A DNA stretch of 64,000 nucleotides from Buchananella felis (GTDB lineage Bacteria; Actinomycetota; Actinomycetes; Actinomycetales; Actinomycetaceae): NCBI RefSeq assembly GCF_041380015.1, contig NZ_CP159978.1, one strand, 5' to 3'. Positions 7,765 to 16,503 of the stretch are shown in pieces (the first letter of the stretch is position 1; the number at the start of each line of letters is the position of its first letter). Below the pieces are notes generated by a model. The model searched no databases, was not told the origin of the DNA, and was given only the letters and a program-made list of their open reading frames with translations. A program made the translations under genes and the position numbers.

Positions 7765-8606
7765 TGGATCGCCCCCATCTCTAATAGTTCTGACATGGAA
7801 ATCTTTTCGCGGTTAAGAATAAACTGTGCTTGTATTGCGCCTTCGGGGTGCCCAAGATTTGGTGCGACTTGAGATATCTTAACTTCGAGGCCTGGGATTT
7901 CGTTTGGCAATGTGAGCTGGTTGTATTCAAGGTCTTTGCTTCCTTCGCGAAGTGCACGAGACTCGAAGCTGTAGACCTTGCCGTCTTTGACGGGTGAAAA
8001 CCATAGCCCGGTGTCATCGCCGACCCTGTCGATGACGTCGCCATATTCCTTCACGTAATCAGACATGGACAATGTTCTCTCGGTGCCTTCGATTGCGGCC
8101 GGGCCGTAGATCTCTTTACCGTTGGGGGCGTGGATACTTGCCCATTCTTCCGGGCTTTTTATCTTCCTGCCCCAGCGTCTGCCATATGGAGCCTTGGAAG
8201 TAAGTAGGTCTCGGCCCTTGGCTCCTGGTTGGAGTGTCTTGCCTTTGACGTAGAGGTTCTTCCTGTTGGCGACGATGCGTAAGCGCTGCCCGAACTTCAG
8301 CAACGCATCGCGCGCACCGGGCGGGATGGCGCTTTCGGCAAAGGATAAGAACGCGCCCTTCAGTCCACCAGCAGCTTTGAGTGCCCCACCAAAGTTCTTC
8401 AGGGCCTTGAGTGAGGAGACTGCGCCGCGTAGTCCGCCTAGGCCGATGCAGCCTAGGGCGGCGAAGCCCACGGACCATAGGGCTTCGCCCCAAGTCTTTT
8501 CGCCGCCGATGGCTAGGCCGATGTTCGCTACGGCTTCTACGATGCCCGCGATTGCGGCGATGACTGCTAGTGCTGGTCCTAGTACGGGGATCCAGCACAG
8601 GGCCAT
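7758..8606 (-). CDS. Polymorphic toxin C-terminal fragment with TNT-like NAD+ glycohydrolase domain, apparently 5'-truncated
   Basis: From the first ATG at 8606 it encodes 282 residues, but the same frame stays open to 8717 without ATG, GTG or TTG and its translation (GWIADLAQASAQFVGILA) continues the hydrophobic domain. The N-terminal ~60 residues are Ala/Gly/Ile-rich helices typical of the middle part of WXG100/LXG polymorphic toxins. The last ~110 residues resemble the tuberculosis necrotizing toxin fold: IDRVGDDTG, SRAL, VAPNLGHPEGAIQ and a closing SMSELLEMGAIQ. The R, R and Q of the NADase site are plausible; the expected histidine is not obvious. Either a remnant of a longer secreted toxin or translated from CTG at 8663, which has AAGGAG 8 nt upstream. 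Confidence 0.6.
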   Translation of the reverse strand: MALCWIPVLGPALAVIAAIAGIVEAVANIGLAIGGEKTWGEALWSVGFAALGCIGLGGLRGAVSSLKALKNFGGALKAAGGLKGAFLSFAESAIPPGARDALLKFGQRLRIVANRKNLYVKGKTLQPGAKGRDLLTSKAPYGRRWGRKIKSPEEWASIHAPNGKEIYGPAAIEGTERTLSMSDYVKEYGDVIDRVGDDTGLWFSPVKDGKVYSFESRALREGSKDLEYNQLTLPNEIPGLEVKISQVAPNLGHPEGAIQAQFILNREKISMSELLEMGAIQW

Positions 8607-8869
8607 GGCCAGGATTCCAACGAACTGGGCGCTTGCCTGAGCTAGGTCTGCGATCCAGCCCAGGATTATGGCTCCTTGCCTTCCTATCAGCCATCCGCGC
8701 GCTCTGGGGCGCCACGCTTAAGGGGGTGAACCCCAAATAGCGTGCTGGAGGCCGTAACCGCTGACCTGCTCGTCGGCCCTGCCAGGATGCGGAAAGATGC
8801 AGCTCCAGGCCCACACGGGCTCGCAGCGATGATTGGGAGCGCTCCGGCGGGGCGCTAGCCTTCTTGCCT

Positions 8870-11680
8870 ATGGGTACTTTCGCTGAGCCGCACGGCAACG
8901 ACACCTCGGGTGCCTTCGCCCTGCCCGCGCTGCCGCTATTCGCCGAGGACTGGGACGACGCCTCACCCGCCGCCCCCGTGGGCGACCCGCTGGGAGCGGC
9001 GGCCGCCCTCACGCCGCTTGCGGCGACGCTGGATGACGACGACTGGCCCGAGGTGGCCGGCGTGCCCGGGCAGGAGCTCCGGGCGGCGGGATTCGGCGTG
9101 GCGGCGGGCGGAACGTCGGCCAACAACGGCGTGGACCTCACCGCGGGATTGAACCCGCCGCAGCGGGAGGCGGTGCTGCACGGGGGCAGCCCGCTGCTCA
9201 TCATCGCCGGCGCGGGCTCGGGCAAGACCCGCGTGCTCACCCACCGCATCGCCCACCTCATCGCCTCGGGGCGGGCGCGCGCCAGCGAGATCCTGGCCAT
9301 CACTTTCACCAACAAGGCCGCTGCGGAAATGCGGGAACGCACCGCCGCCCTGGTGGGGCCCTCCGCGCGGCACATGTGGGTATTCACCTTCCACTCCGCC
9401 TGCGTGCGCATCCTGCGGCGCGAGTACAAGGACGCCGGGCTGAAGTCCACGTTCTCCATCTACGACGCCCAGGACTCCCAGCGGTTGGTGGGGCAGATCG
9501 TCAAACAGCTGGGCCTGGACCCCAAGCGCTTTGCCCCCAAGGCCTTCGCGCGGCGGATCAGCGACCTGAAAAACGAGCTGATCGGCCCGGAGGAGTTCGC
9601 CCAAACGGCGGCGGCCAACAACCCCTTCGAAGAGCACCTGGCGCGCGTGTACGCCGCCTACGCCACCCGCCTGCGCGAGGCCCAGGCGCTGGACTTTGAC
9701 GACATCATCATGCGCACCGTTGAACTGTTCCAGCGCCACCCCGCCATCGCGGAGAACTACCGCAGGCGATTCCGCCACGTGCTGGTGGACGAGTACCAGG
9801 ACACCAACCACGCCCAGTACGTCCTCATCCGCGAGCTGGTGGGTGGCCAGGAGGCGGACGCGGGGGAGGGGGCCCTGCCGCCCAGCGAATTGACCGTGGT
9901 GGGCGACTCCGACCAGTCCATCTACGCCTTCCGGGGCGCCACCATCCGCAACATCGAGGAGTTCGAGCAGGACTACCCGAGCGCCCGCACGATCCTGCTG
10001 GAGCAGAACTACCGCTCCACCAACAACATCCTGGGGGCCGCCAACGCGGTTATCGCCCGCAATACCGGCCGCCGCCCGAAGAAGCTGTGGACCGACAGCG
10101 GGGCGGGGGCGAAGATCGTCTACTACGCGGCCGACAGCGACTACGACGAGGCCCGCTTCGTGATCGACGAGATCGACGCGCTGCGCGCCTCCGACGGGAT
10201 CGGCTACGGGGACGTGGCCGTCTTCTACCGCACCAACGCCCAGTCGCGGGCCCTGGAGGACGTGCTGGTGCGCTCCGGCATCCCCTACCGTGTGGTGGGT
10301 GGCACTCGCTTCTACGAGCGTCGCGAGATCAAGGACGCCGTGGCCTACCTGCGCGTGCTGGTCAACCCGGACGACTCGGTGAACCTGCGGCGCATTCTGA
10401 ACGTGCCGCGCCGCGGGCTGGGGGACAAGGCAGAGTCCGCGCTGGTGGTGCACGCCGAGGCCCACGGGGTGAGCTTTGGGCTGGCCCTTGCCCACGCCGT
10501 CGGGCGGGCGGAGGTCAGCGCGGTGCTGGGCGGGGGCGGCGAGGTGCTGGCCGACCAGCCGGCTGGGGGCGCGCTGGCCGGGGCCGGTGGGGCGTTACCT
10601 GCGTCCGGCGGGGGGAACACTGCCCAGGAGGCGCCCTACGTGGAGGGCCTGGCCACGCGTGCCCGCACCCAGCTGGCGGCCTTCGACGCCCTGCTGGAGG
10701 AGCTGCGGGAGCTGGCGCGCGGGGCGGCGGTGGCGGACGTGGTGGACGCCGTGCTGGACAAGACCGGCTACCTGGCCGAGCTGCGCGAGTCCAAGGACCC
10801 GCAGGACCTCTCCCGCGTGGACAACCTGGCCGAGCTCCACGCCGTGGCGCGCTCGTACGACGAGAGCGAGCCGGACGGTTCCCTGTTCGACTTCCTGGAG
10901 CGCATCTCCCTGGTGGCGGACTCCGACCAGCTGCCCGACGAGGGCGACGGCGAGGTCACCCTGATGACCGTCCACACCGCCAAGGGCCTGGAGTTCCCGG
11001 TGGTGTTCGTTACCGGCATGGAGGACGGCACCTTCCCCCACCAGCGTTCCCTGAGCGCGGAGGCAGACCTGGCCGAGGAGCGCCGCCTGGCCTACGTGGC
11101 CCTGACCCGCGCCCGCCAGCGCCTCTACCTGACCCGCGCGGCGGTGCGCAACGCCTTCGGTGGATCCACCGCCCTGCCCGCCTCCCGTTTCCTGGACGAC
11201 GTGCCCGCCGACCTGCTTGACGTGCGGCGGGAGGCCGCAGCGGTGGAGACATACCGCTCCAGCTACGACTCGTGGGGCAGTGGCTCTGGCTACGGCTCGG
11301 GCGGCTATGGCGGTGGCCGCGGCGGCTACGGCTCTGGCGGTGGTAGGCGCTCGGGTGGGTATTCGCGGCGCGGCGGCTACGACGACGACTTCGGCACCCC
11401 GATCGGTGGCGGGCAGCCCCGCAGCGGTGGCTCCGTGGGCCCGCTCGGAATGGGCGTGGCCGCAGCGAAGGCCGCCCCGGCGGCGGCCGACACCGGCGAG
11501 ATCGTGGACGCCGAGGGCGCGCCGCTGCGGGTGGGCGACCGCGTCTCCCACGACTCCTTCGGGATGGGCACGATCCTGTCCATCGAGGGCACCGGCCGCA
11601 GCGCGATCGCCAAGGTGGACTTCGGGGCGGGCTCCATCAAGCGGCTGCTCCTGCGCCTGAAGGTGCTCACCAAGCTCTAA
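8870..11680 (+). CDS. pcrA: ATP-dependent DNA helicase PcrA/UvrD
   Basis: 936 residues from ATG 8870. Superfamily 1A helicase motifs in order: Q-motif LNPPQREAV, Walker A AGAGSGKT (~residue 115), Ia ITFTNKAAAEMRER, II VDEYQDTN, III GDSDQSIYAFRGA, IV LEQNYRSTNNIL, V MTVHTAKGLEFPVVF, VI RLAYVALTRAR. The C terminus (LRVGDRVSHDSFGMGTILS to the end) is the PcrA Tudor-like domain that binds RNA polymerase. Roles: nucleotide excision repair and removal of transcription-replication conflicts. Odd points are a ~95-residue acidic N-terminal extension, an Ala/Gly-rich insert near residues 540-580 in domain 2B, and a Gly/Tyr/Ser-rich segment (GYGSGGYGGGRGGYGSGG) before the Tudor domain. Confidence 0.95.
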   Translation: MGTFAEPHGNDTSGAFALPALPLFAEDWDDASPAAPVGDPLGAAAALTPLAATLDDDDWPEVAGVPGQELRAAGFGVAAGGTSANNGVDLTAGLNPPQREAVLHGGSPLLIIAGAGSGKTRVLTHRIAHLIASGRARASEILAITFTNKAAAEMRERTAALVGPSARHMWVFTFHSACVRILRREYKDAGLKSTFSIYDAQDSQRLVGQIVKQLGLDPKRFAPKAFARRISDLKNELIGPEEFAQTAAANNPFEEHLARVYAAYATRLREAQALDFDDIIMRTVELFQRHPAIAENYRRRFRHVLVDEYQDTNHAQYVLIRELVGGQEADAGEGALPPSELTVVGDSDQSIYAFRGATIRNIEEFEQDYPSARTILLEQNYRSTNNILGAANAVIARNTGRRPKKLWTDSGAGAKIVYYAADSDYDEARFVIDEIDALRASDGIGYGDVAVFYRTNAQSRALEDVLVRSGIPYRVVGGTRFYERREIKDAVAYLRVLVNPDDSVNLRRILNVPRRGLGDKAESALVVHAEAHGVSFGLALAHAVGRAEVSAVLGGGGEVLADQPAGGALAGAGGALPASGGGNTAQEAPYVEGLATRARTQLAAFDALLEELRELARGAAVADVVDAVLDKTGYLAELRESKDPQDLSRVDNLAELHAVARSYDESEPDGSLFDFLERISLVADSDQLPDEGDGEVTLMTVHTAKGLEFPVVFVTGMEDGTFPHQRSLSAEADLAEERRLAYVALTRARQRLYLTRAAVRNAFGGSTALPASRFLDDVPADLLDVRREAAAVETYRSSYDSWGSGSGYGSGGYGGGRGGYGSGGGRRSGGYSRRGGYDDDFGTPIGGGQPRSGGSVGPLGMGVAAAKAAPAAADTGEIVDAEGAPLRVGDRVSHDSFGMGTILSIEGTGRSAIAKVDFGAGSIKRLLLRLKVLTKL

Positions 11681-11867
11681 GCCCGCCCCGGTGCGGGGGA
11701 GGGCGGCATCGGTGAGGAGACCGGTGTGAGGCCGACGTTGGCCACAATTCGGTCTCAAATTGTGAGGTGGGCAACGCCTGCTGTGGTCGGGTGGGGCCCT
11801 GTCGGTTAGGTTGAGAGTGAGCGCTTTCCCTCCAAAGCGCCGAATGGCAATTGGAAGGACGACGATC

Positions 11868-12500
11868 ATGAAGACCAAGCGATCAATCGCGTGGATAGTC
11901 GGCAGCGCGCTAGCGGCCCTCACCCTAGCTGGCTGCTCCGGCACCACCCAGCCCGGTGCCACCGGCAGCGCCCCGCCCGTCACCGGGCCACAACCAATCG
12001 TCAGTCAGGGGGCGCCGCAGGAAGTACCGCCGGAGCTGCAAACCCCGTTCCTGAGCCCCATCACCGAGGTGTCTGCTCCGCCCGAAAGGCGCCCCGGCTC
12101 TGAGGAACCCGTCTTGCTCTACGTGGAAAACCCGGAGGTGGGCAAGAGCTACTCCAAGTTCACCAATACGCCGTCGGAGCACGCCACCGAGGTGGAATCG
12201 CGCTACGACATCGAGGACCAACACGTGGCGGAGCTGGACGGTCTCGAGGTGGTAGGTCCCCACGAGCTGCGCGTGTACTTTTCGGGCGGCGTGCGCGAGT
12301 GCTTCGCCGAGCGAATCGCCCTAGAGGAGGGCAAGGGAGTAGTGAAAGTGGCCGTGGTCTCCGGCTGGGTGGGAGGAGACCAAGCATGCAGGCTGCCCGC
12401 CTTCCCCTACTACATCACCGTCAAGACCGAACAGGACCTCACCAAGATCGTGGTGGTGGAGGCCGCTGCAGACGACGTATTCCTGCGAAAAGGGGTGTGA
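11868..12500 (+). CDS. Secreted lipoprotein of unknown function (paralogue 1)
   Basis: 210 residues. The lipobox LTLAGC near residue 24 follows a basic n-region (MKTKRS) and a hydrophobic core, so it should be diacylated and tethered outside the membrane. Residues ~25-65 are Pro/Gly/Thr-rich linker (QPIVSQGAPQEVPPE). The mature domain shares its layout with the next gene: VLLYVENPEVGKSYSKF, LDGLEVVGPHELRVYFSGGVREC, then VKTEQDLTKIVVVEAA. Two conserved cysteines in each paralogue probably form a disulphide. I do not recognise the family. The start ATG was chosen for the GGAAGGA site and signal peptide; 5 nt separate it from the second gene. Confidence 0.8.
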   Translation: MKTKRSIAWIVGSALAALTLAGCSGTTQPGATGSAPPVTGPQPIVSQGAPQEVPPELQTPFLSPITEVSAPPERRPGSEEPVLLYVENPEVGKSYSKFTNTPSEHATEVESRYDIEDQHVAELDGLEVVGPHELRVYFSGGVRECFAERIALEEGKGVVKVAVVSGWVGGDQACRLPAFPYYITVKTEQDLTKIVVVEAAADDVFLRKGV

Positions 12501-12505
12501 GACAA

Positions 12506-13132
12506 ATGAAGAAGACCAAGAAGTGGGTGGGCGCGGGCTGCGCCTGCCTCGTAGCCCTGGGGCTGGCGGCCTGCACCGCGCGGCCGGGGCAGGAACCCGA
12601 GGCGGAGAGCTCCCCGCCCACGATCGGGCAGCGCCCGGTGGCGAGCCAGAGCGCGCCGGCAGCACAGCCGTTCGAGACCCCGTTCAAGACCCCCACCACG
12701 GCCGAGTCCCCGGCCCCGAGCGTGGTGGATGTGAACGGGGAACCGGTGGAGTACTACACCGGCCTGCAGGTGGGGCAGTTCTACGGCCCCCACAGCGATG
12801 AGGCGTGGCGCGACTCCCCGCTCACGCCGCCCACGGAGGTGCTCTACAACGAGAGCGTGCGTCAGTGGTACGCCCTGGAGGTGGTGGGAGAACACGAGCT
12901 GCGCGTCCACGGCGTGAGCGGCACCAGGGGCTGCTACGGCAACCGGCTGGCAGTGGAGGAGGGCGACGGGGTGCTGCGCCTGGCCCTCATCGAGGGCTAC
13001 CTGAGAGACGAGCCCACCCAGGCGTGCACGGACGAGGCCGTGGGCGTGGTGATGTCCATCCAGACCGAGCAGAACCTCACCAAGCTTGTGGTCGTGGAGG
13101 CCGCGCCGGCTGAGGTCAACCTGCGGCCGTAG
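12506..13132 (+). CDS. Secreted lipoprotein of unknown function (paralogue 2)
   Basis: 208 residues. Signal peptide with lipobox LGLAAC, then a linker (PTIGQRPVASQSAPAAQPFETPF) matching the linker of the upstream gene, and the same domain: YYTGLQVGQFYGPH, ALEVVGEHELRVHGVSGTRGC and IQTEQNLTKLVVVEAAP. The pair is clearly a tandem duplication that has diverged substantially. Start ATG 12506; the 5-nt gap implies co-translation. The gene ends at a strong bidirectional terminator shared with the converging L,D-transpeptidase gene. Location at the cell surface beside a peptidoglycan cross-linker hints at an envelope role, which is only a suggestion. Confidence 0.8.
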   Translation: MKKTKKWVGAGCACLVALGLAACTARPGQEPEAESSPPTIGQRPVASQSAPAAQPFETPFKTPTTAESPAPSVVDVNGEPVEYYTGLQVGQFYGPHSDEAWRDSPLTPPTEVLYNESVRQWYALEVVGEHELRVHGVSGTRGCYGNRLAVEEGDGVLRLALIEGYLRDEPTQACTDEAVGVVMSIQTEQNLTKLVVVEAAPAEVNLRP

Positions 13133-13148
13133 GCGCTGCAAAACAAGC

Positions 13149-13185
13149 GTTGGGGGCGCCAGGCATTTTGCCTGGCGCCCCCAAC
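13149..13185. terminator. Bidirectional intrinsic terminator
   Basis: A perfect 17-bp stem GTTGGGGGCGCCAGGCA with a TTT loop and its complement, between the convergent lipoprotein and L,D-transpeptidase genes. Very stable; no long T-run, as often seen in high-GC actinobacteria. Confidence 0.85.
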
Positions 13186-13201
13186 CTCGCTTTGGTAATG
13201 C

Positions 13202-14623
13202 TCAGTAGTGCGAGACCACCGGGGTGCCCAGCTCGGTCCACGAGTGCACCCACTGCGCCTCCGGCACAGGCAGGTTCACGCAACCGTGCGAGCCGCCCAC
13301 GGAGCCGCGCCCGAACTCATCCACCCACGGCGCGCCGTGGATCGCGTAGGAACCGTGGAAGTAGACCACCCACGGCACGTCCTTGGCGCAGTAGGGCCAG
13401 TCCGGGGTGCAGCCCATGTCCTGCTTGTTGTACTTCAAGTAGACGTGGTAGGTACCGGTGACCGTCTCGTTACCGGGCGCGCCGTGGTTGATGGCGATCG
13501 GGCCGTGCGCCACGGACTGCCCCTCGTAGGCGGTCAGCGTGTTGCGCGTGAGGTTGACGTCCACCCACTTCTCACCGGCGGCGGCAGGGTAGGCGTAGTT
13601 CTCGTAGCCGGCCAGGGCCGGGCGGGTCTCGGTGGGAGGAGCCACCTCGTCGTAGTCGAAGTCGCCCTCGTAGTCGCGCCCGGCGGTCAGGGCCGCAGTG
13701 AGCTCTTTGGCGACGGCCTCAGCGTTGTTGACCGCGAAGCCCTTCTTGCCCGGCTTGGCCTCCACCAGGACGCGGCCGGAGCCGTCCACGTTGCTGATCC
13801 CCGGGGTGGGCTCAACGTTGGTGGTCTTGGCCAGCTCGTTCACCCACGTGCCCACCTTGGCAGGGTCCAGCGTGGGTGCGCTCTGCTTGCCGGCAGCGTC
13901 CTTGAAGGAGACCCACTTGACCTTGTCCTCCAGGGAGGGACTGAAGTCGTCGATGCCGTCAGTGATGGAGACCTTCAGCGCCACCATGTCGTTGGCCGCC
14001 TGCGCGGCAGCCTCCGCGTTAGCCGTGGTAAAGCTCGGCTCCACCTGGGAAACGGGCAGATCAACGGACTGCTTGGACAGCGTGTTGATGGCCGAATCGA
14101 CGGTGGCCGCCAGGGCGGTCAGGTCCACCTGGGTGCCCACCTCGCCCGGCACGGCCACGAACGATGTGCCCTCCAGCTTCACCTCGGCGTCCTTCACCAC
14201 GGGCCCGGCCGCGCGGGCCAGGTTCGCCGAATACGCATCCAGCACCCCCTGGTCCCGGGTGGCGCGCGGAACAACGTTGTTGCTGGAGAACAGGGCGGTG
14301 AAACGGTCGATCACCGAGTCAGACGGCGCCAGCGCGGCGTCCGCAGTGGCGCGTGCGTCCACGCTCACGCCCAGGTCGGCCAGGCTGGCCACGGACGCCT
14401 GCCCGTTGACCACGCTCGTCACCTCGGTCTGACCGGCCATGCGCTCCACCAACGCCACGATCTCGCCGCGTCCCATGCCCGCGACAGGCTGACCCGCCAC
14501 GGTGGTGTTGGGAAGCGCCCGATCGGCGTAGTAGAGGGCGTAGCCGGTGGCGGCGCCCGTTGCCAGGAGAGCCAGGCCCGCCGCGGAGCCAATGACCCAC
14601 TTCAACTTCGTGTTCTTGCTCAT
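13202..14623 (-). CDS. L,D-transpeptidase (YkuD) with N-terminal peptidoglycan-binding-like domains
   Basis: 473 residues. A short cytoplasmic tail (MSKNTKLK) and one membrane helix (WVIGSAAGLALLATGAATGY) anchor it. Residues ~40-320 hold two copies of the 'TTVAGQPVAGM' type domain (PG_binding_4/VanW-associated) found in actinobacterial YkuD proteins. The C-terminal YkuD domain carries IHGAPW and GGSHGCVNLP with catalytic Cys448. It forms 3-3 cross-links in peptidoglycan or attaches proteins to it, outside the membrane. Shares a terminator with the convergent lipoprotein gene and lies 116 bp downstream of the ABC operon on the same strand. The gap may hold its own promoter. Confidence 0.92.
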   Translation of the reverse strand: MSKNTKLKWVIGSAAGLALLATGAATGYALYYADRALPNTTVAGQPVAGMGRGEIVALVERMAGQTEVTSVVNGQASVASLADLGVSVDARATADAALAPSDSVIDRFTALFSSNNVVPRATRDQGVLDAYSANLARAAGPVVKDAEVKLEGTSFVAVPGEVGTQVDLTALAATVDSAINTLSKQSVDLPVSQVEPSFTTANAEAAAQAANDMVALKVSITDGIDDFSPSLEDKVKWVSFKDAAGKQSAPTLDPAKVGTWVNELAKTTNVEPTPGISNVDGSGRVLVEAKPGKKGFAVNNAEAVAKELTAALTAGRDYEGDFDYDEVAPPTETRPALAGYENYAYPAAAGEKWVDVNLTRNTLTAYEGQSVAHGPIAINHGAPGNETVTGTYHVYLKYNKQDMGCTPDWPYCAKDVPWVVYFHGSYAIHGAPWVDEFGRGSVGGSHGCVNLPVPEAQWVHSWTELGTPVVSHY

Positions 14624-14739
14624 CGCTCCCCAATGCTAGTGAGCGCCCCAGGCTATTTCCCGTTCTGTGATCTATTCGCGGCGTGTGAGGCTGCGTACGT
14701 TTCAAGCCATTCCCGCCTTTACTGGGCGGCGCTCCGGGA

Positions 14740-16503
14740 CTAGCTCTCGCCGCCCGGCACGCCGCCGCCGTGGGGGAGACGCCACCTGGACACCGCGCTC
14801 TGGTCGTCCCAGAACTGCCGGTAGGTGCCGCCCGCCGCGTAGAGCTCGTCGTGCGTCCCCACCGCCTCCACCGTCCCGTCGGCGATCACCGCGATCCGAT
14901 CCGCGTTGCGGATCGTGGACAGGCGGTGGGCGATCACAAGCACCGTCCGGCCCCGCGAGAGGTCCTCCAGCGCCGCCGTCACGGCGGCCTCGTTCACGCC
15001 GTCCAGCGCGCTCGTCACCTCGTCCAGCAGCAGGATCGGCGCGTCCTTCAGGAAGGCGCGGGCCAGGGCCACCCGCTGGCGCTCACCACCGGAGAGGGAC
15101 TTACCTCCCTCACCCACGCGGGTCTGCCAGCCCTGCGGTAGCCGCTCCACCACCTCGGTCAGGCCGGCGCGCTCGGCGGCCCGGTGCACGTCCTCGAGGC
15201 TGGCGTCGTGGCGGCCGATGCGCACGTTCTCCTCGATCGTCGTGTCGAACAGGTAGACGTCCTGGAACACCATCGAGGTAAGCTCCATCAGCTGGTCGGT
15301 GGGAACGTCGCGCACGTCCACCCCGTCCACCAGCACGCTGCCCGCCTCCACATCCCAGAAGCGGGCCACCAGGCGGGCCAGCGTGGACTTGCCGGACCCG
15401 GAGGGTCCCACCACGGCCGTGACCGTGCCCGCAGGCAGGCTCAGGTTCACGTCCCGCAACACCGGCTTGCCCGCCTGGTAACCGAAGGTCACGTCGCGTA
15501 CGTCCACCTGCACAGAGCGCGGCGCCACCTGCCAGGCCGGAGACTGCGCCTCCGGCAGCGTCGGCGCATCCGTGATGGAACAGATGTGGTCCAACGCCAC
15601 CTGGTCCTCGTTGATGGGGTCGATGAATAGGGCCAGCATGCCCACCGGCTCCACGAAACGGGCAGCCATCAGCGAAAGAGCCACGAACACCTCCGGCTCC
15701 AGCTGGCCCCCGAGCAGCAGGTGGATGGCAACGCCCAGGGCGAGCAGCAACGCCCCCTGCACCCCGGCGTGGAACAGTGAACCGGGCGGAATCTTGGCGT
15801 CCCCGGCCCGGTCGGTGGCCACGTGATCGGCGGCCAGGGAATCCTCCAGGTGTCCCCACCCCTCCTGGCACTGGCCGGTGGCCCGTAGCACCGGCTGCAG
15901 CTGGGAGAACTCGATCAGGCGAGAGGACAAGGTGTGCATCGCCTTCTCCTTGGCCTCGTGCTCCGCCCGCGTGGCTCGCGCCAGCCAGCGCAAGGAAATC
16001 CACGCCACCGGCAGTGCCAACGCCATCGCCGCCCCGATCCGCCAGTCGAAGAACACCGTGGCACCCAGGATTGCCACCGCGCTCGCGGTCATGGAAGTCA
16101 CCTGCGGCAACACCATGGAGGGCAGGTGGGAGAGCTGGCTCAGGCTCGTGGTGGTGGCGGTAGTGACGCGGCCCGCCGTGCTGGCGTCGAACCAGCCCAG
16201 CGGCAGGACGCGGATGCGCTCGCCCACCTTGCGCACCAGGGTGCCGCACACGTCGTAAGAGGACACGGCGAACGCCCGGATGAACGCCCACGAACTGAAG
16301 CCCAGCGAGATCAGGGCGCAGGCCACGATCACGCCCAGCCACCACCACGCGGGCGCGGAGAAGTCCCCGCGCAGCACGTGCCGCAGGAACGGCACCAGGA
16401 AGGCCAGGCTGATCCCCTGGAAGAAGCCCGCCACCGCGTGCGCCCACAGCATCAACCGGAAACCGGCCGGGTCCTCCAGGAGGGAAAGAAGTCGCTTAAT
16501 CAC
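14740..16503 (-). CDS. ABC half-transporter (membrane plus ATPase), IrtB-like partner
   Basis: 587 residues. Six-helix exporter-fold domain in the first ~320 residues, then an ATPase with GPSGSGKST, Q-loop MVFQDVYLFD, LSGGERQRVALA, ILLLDEVTSALD and H-loop VIAHRLST. The start is GTG at 16503, overlapping the TGA of the upstream half-transporter; GGGAGG lies 7 nt before it, whereas the ATG at 16518 has no such site. It almost certainly forms a heterodimer with the product of 16500-18485. The operon position after ECF genes and behind a DtxR-like box suggests an importer-type pair (compare IrtAB or YbtPQ for siderophores) rather than drug efflux. That is inference. Confidence 0.88.
   Translation of the reverse strand: MIKRLLSLLEDPAGFRLMLWAHAVAGFFQGISLAFLVPFLRHVLRGDFSAPAWWWLGVIVACALISLGFSSWAFIRAFAVSSYDVCGTLVRKVGERIRVLPLGWFDASTAGRVTTATTTSLSQLSHLPSMVLPQVTSMTASAVAILGATVFFDWRIGAAMALALPVAWISLRWLARATRAEHEAKEKAMHTLSSRLIEFSQLQPVLRATGQCQEGWGHLEDSLAADHVATDRAGDAKIPPGSLFHAGVQGALLLALGVAIHLLLGGQLEPEVFVALSLMAARFVEPVGMLALFIDPINEDQVALDHICSITDAPTLPEAQSPAWQVAPRSVQVDVRDVTFGYQAGKPVLRDVNLSLPAGTVTAVVGPSGSGKSTLARLVARFWDVEAGSVLVDGVDVRDVPTDQLMELTSMVFQDVYLFDTTIEENVRIGRHDASLEDVHRAAERAGLTEVVERLPQGWQTRVGEGGKSLSGGERQRVALARAFLKDAPILLLDEVTSALDGVNEAAVTAALEDLSRGRTVLVIAHRLSTIRNADRIAVIADGTVEAVGTHDELYAAGGTYRQFWDDQSAVSRWRLPHGGGVPGGES

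Noticed and set aside
8116..9459. 447-codon antisense frame across the toxin and PcrA start
   Set aside because: It crosses two better-supported genes, is rich in Arg/Ser/Pro, and shows no homology-like motifs.
14624..14739. Mobile element boundary or tRNA between the ABC operon and L,D-transpeptidase gene
   Set aside because: No cloverleaf, inverted repeats or duplicated target site seen; it is most simply a promoter region.
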